Shown in pieces: positions 13,157-14,616 of a DNA stretch of 14,616 nt; the stretch's first letter is position 1, and the number at the start of each line of letters is the position of its first letter. The notes beneath the pieces were generated by a model. That model did no database searches. It was given only the letters and a program-made list of their open reading frames with translations, and was not told where the DNA came from. The position numbers were made by a program, and so were the translations under genes. Source of the DNA: DASRJX01 sp035649235 (GTDB lineage Bacteria; Acidobacteriota; Polarisedimenticolia; Gp22-AA2). The stretch lies in contig DASRJX010000192.1 of NCBI GenBank assembly GCA_035649235.1, forward strand, positions 1 to 14,616, written 5' to 3'.

Positions 13157-13429
13157 ATGAAGGCGAAGCGCTTGTTGATCCGCGGTCTCGTCCAGGGGGT
13201 CGGGTTTCGGTTCTTCACCGAGCGGAGCGCCCGCCACCTCGGCCTCTCCGGCTACGTCCGGAACCTCCCCGACGGCCGGGTGGAAGTCGTCGCGGCTGGG
13301 CCCGAGGACGATCTCGAGGCCTTCATCACCCAGGTGCGGCAAGGGCCTGTCGCGGGCCGCGTCGACGACGTCGAAATCACCGACACGAGGCTCGAGGAAA
13401 GGACGCATCGCTTTGAAATCCGACACTGA
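13157..13429 (+). CDS. acyP: Acylphosphatase
   Basis: A 90-residue enzyme that hydrolyses carboxyl-phosphate bonds such as those of acetyl phosphate and 1,3-bisphosphoglycerate; the in vivo role is uncertain in most bacteria. The family signature is complete: VQGVGFR with phosphate-binding Arg18 and GYVRNLPDGRVEV with catalytic Asn36. Length and the ferredoxin-like alternation are normal. ATG 13157 begins the conserved strand. The frame is open back into the tRNA, but those codons read tRNA sequence. No Shine-Dalgarno fits in the 12 bases between tRNA and ATG, so initiation may depend on tRNA processing or be leaderless-like. The last 17 bases overlap the proposed apt start. Confidence 0.93.
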   Translation: MKAKRLLIRGLVQGVGFRFFTERSARHLGLSGYVRNLPDGRVEVVAAGPEDDLEAFITQVRQGPVAGRVDDVEITDTRLEERTHRFEIRH

Positions 13430-13961
13430 ACGGCCCAGGAAGAGCCACGTCGATCTGCGGAGCCTGATCCGGGACGTCCCCGACTTCCCGAAGCCGGGGA
13501 TCGTCTTCAAGGACATCACGCCGCTCCTCCAGGACAGCGAGGCGCTGCGCGAGGCGCTCGAGCGGTTGTCGGCCCACTTCCGCAAGCGGGGCATCTCCAA
13601 GGTCATCGGCATCGAGTCGCGCGGCTACATCTTCGCCCCCGCCATCGCAGCGGCCCTCGGTGCCGGCTTCGTGCCGGTGCGCAAACCCGGCAAGCTGCCG
13701 TGGAAGACCGCCTCCGAGGAGTACGCCCTCGAATACGGCAAGGACCGCCTGGAGATCCACATCGACGCCCTGGCGCGCGGCGAGACCGCCCTGATCGTCG
13801 ACGACCTGCTCGCCACCGGCGGGACGGCGGCCGCCACGCGCCGGCTCGCGGAGCGCCTGGGCGCCGAGGTCGTGGGAGCCGGCTTTCTGGTCGAGCTCAC
13901 GTTCCTCGAGGGGCGGGCCCGGCTGCTCGGGATGGACGTCGTCAGCCTCGTGCAGTTCTAG
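13413..13961 (+). CDS. apt: Adenine phosphoribosyltransferase
   Basis: Apt salvages adenine by joining it to PRPP, giving AMP. The 182-residue reading has the N-terminal LRSLIRDVPDFPKPGIVFKD typical of the family at 15-34. IGIESRGYIF is at 65-74 and the flexible-loop region RKPGKLPW at 90-97. The PRPP-binding loop LIVDDLLATGGT is at 127-138. The start is TTG 13413, inside the end of acyP, with AAAGGA at 13398-13403 nine bases before it. No in-frame ATG or GTG exists ahead of the conserved core, so a TTG start is the best option. Overlap with acyP implies co-transcription, both probably following tRNA-Pro(CGG). Confidence 0.94.
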   Translation: MKSDTERPRKSHVDLRSLIRDVPDFPKPGIVFKDITPLLQDSEALREALERLSAHFRKRGISKVIGIESRGYIFAPAIAAALGAGFVPVRKPGKLPWKTASEEYALEYGKDRLEIHIDALARGETALIVDDLLATGGTAAATRRLAERLGAEVVGAGFLVELTFLEGRARLLGMDVVSLVQF

Positions 13962-13991
13962 GAACGCGCGGCGCCGCCTCGTCTGGCGGAG

Positions 13992-14021
13992 TTGACCGGC
14001 CCCGAAGCGCACGTCTACAAT
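13992..14021 (+). promoter_or_regulatory. Promoter of tRNA-Arg(CCT)
   Basis: TTGACC (13992-13997), an 18-base spacer, and TACAAT (14016-14021), each 5 of 6. The start is expected near 14028, with a GC-containing discriminator. AGCGCA (14006-14011) and TGCGCT (14021-14026) form a 6-bp inverted repeat bracketing the -10. The stretch between apt and this promoter (13962-13991) shows only a 10-base palindrome, GCGGCGCCGC at 13969-13978, without a T-tract. Confidence 0.7.
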
Positions 14022-14055
14022 GCGCTCTTCTGGAGTCGTCGCGAGGATGCAGGAC

Positions 14056-14132
14056 GGGCCTGTAGCTCAGGTGGATAGAGCGACGGATTCCTAATCCGTA
14101 GGCCGTGGGTTCAATTCCCGCCAGGCCCACCA
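14056..14132 (+). tRNA. tRNA-Arg(CCT)
   Basis: Full 77-base cloverleaf with CCA encoded. Acceptor GGGCCTG/CAGGCCC, D-arm GCTC/GAGC, anticodon stem ACGGA/TCCGT with loop TTCCTAA (anticodon CCT, reading AGG), T-stem GTGGG/CCCGC with one G-T pair, and T-loop TTCAATT. All stems are intact, so the gene is functional. A tyrosine recombinase gene ends 15 bases beyond its CCA, marking it as the integration site of a mobile element. Confidence 0.97.
14105..14132 (+). mobile_element. Probable attachment site at the tRNA-Arg 3' end
   Basis: The T-arm, acceptor strand and CCA of tRNA-Arg(CCT) are where tyrosine-recombinase elements commonly cross over, restoring the tRNA. A recombinase gene points at this end from 15 bases away. 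The far copy of the repeat would lie outside the window, so the exact core cannot be read. Confidence 0.5.
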
Positions 14133-14147
14133 GTAAACCATTCACAG

Positions 14148-14616
14148 TCAAGCCGTTGCAGGATGCGACTCCGGGGCCGTCTGTGCCGGATCGGGCAAAT
14201 TGTGATCGTTCTGTGTCTGTTCGCGTCCGGCGCCCTCGGGAAACGGGATCACCTTCTTCTCTCGCTTCGCCTCGGCCGCCGCCTGCGCCACCCGATGCGC
14301 CGCCAGCTTCGCCGCCGCTTCTTCCAGGTCGCCCGAGTCCGTGATGGCGTACCTTCGATAAACGGATTCGGTCCGGTGTCCGGTCAGTTTCATCGCGGCC
14401 GACCGGGACACGCCCGCCCGCTCCAGGTTCCGCACCGCGCTCCGGCGCAGGTCGTGGAACAGGAGCCCGGGAACCCCGGCCGTCGTGCAGGCGGTGATCC
14501 ACCGCTTGCGGAAGCTCCCGATAGGGGAGCCGTCCGGCTTCGGGAACACCCACGGGATGATCTGCTCCGTGTCGCGCTCCAGGGCCGTGACGGCTTCCCG
14601 CTGTTGCTTCATCAAG
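14148..14616 (-). CDS. Tyrosine recombinase/integrase (C-terminal catalytic part)
   Basis: This is the C-terminal half of a phage-type integrase that cuts and rejoins DNA through a tyrosine-DNA link; the frame runs off the right edge. Numbering from the window edge, the catalytic FHDLRR gives His54 and Arg57, TGH gives His80, and the nucleophile is Tyr89 in YRRY, nine residues after His80 as in XerD. The first catalytic Arg and the core-binding domain lie outside. After the tyrosine comes a tail of about 65 residues, first Ala-, Lys- and Arg-rich and probably helical, then polar. The gene is antisense to, and points at, tRNA-Arg(CCT). The 3' part of the gene looks less GC-rich than the chromosomal genes to its left, consistent with acquisition. 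What the element carries is not visible. Confidence 0.9.
   Translation of the reverse strand, partial: LMKQQREAVTALERDTEQIIPWVFPKPDGSPIGSFRKRWITACTTAGVPGLLFHDLRRSAVRNLERAGVSRSAAMKLTGHRTESVYRRYAITDSGDLEEAAAKLAAHRVAQAAAEAKREKKVIPFPEGAGREQTQNDHNLPDPAQTAPESHPATA

Overview
The window is 14.6 kb of very GC-rich, densely coded bacterial chromosome, almost all of it housekeeping genes. The last ~470 bases are the edge of an integrated element. Gene content (RapZ, QueG, SurE/Pcm, Tdh-Kbl, a fabD-fabG-acpP-fabF cluster, a type II GAPDH-like protein and an IHF-neighbourhood-type MerR protein) suits a Gram-negative-type, free-living soil or sediment lineage. Acidobacteriota or a neighbouring phylum is my best guess, but nothing here fixes the taxon.

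Layout. 1-3317 (+): type II fatty-acid synthesis, fabD (5' end cut by the window edge)-fabG-acpP-fabF, with a probable extra promoter for acpP inside the end of fabG. 3341-4414 (-): a stand-alone protein resembling archaeal-type (type II) glyceraldehyde-3-phosphate dehydrogenase. It is divergent from rapZ across a 180-bp region with a good sigma70-type promoter on each strand. 4595-5853 (+): rapZ and a translationally coupled ManC/PMI-type cupin. 5946-6350 (+): a MerR-family regulator with its own promoter. 6361-8710 (-): tdh-kbl, the two-enzyme threonine-to-glycine pathway. 8711-9040: a 330-bp divergent regulatory region. 9041-9117: tRNA-Pro(GGG). 9227-12960 (+): surE-pcm-rnd-queG, a group for nucleotide/protein repair, RNA processing and tRNA modification. 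13068-13961 (+): tRNA-Pro(CGG) followed closely by acylphosphatase and adenine phosphoribosyltransferase. 14056-14132 (+): tRNA-Arg(CCT). 14148-end (-): the C-terminal catalytic half of a tyrosine recombinase pointing at the tRNA, the usual arrangement of an element integrated into a tRNA 3' end.

How the genes work together. FabD loads malonyl onto AcpP, FabF elongates and FabG reduces. Tdh and Kbl act in sequence on threonine. Acylphosphatase and Apt share a transcript that probably begins with the tRNA. Three tRNA promoters and four protein-gene promoters can be read directly; several stable-RNA promoters contain inverted repeats in or next to the core elements. I saw no CRISPR array, toxin-antitoxin pair, insertion sequence or recognisable novel system. 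The points most worth checking are the GAPDH-like gene, the integration boundary, the rapZ leader and the 8711-9040 regulatory region.
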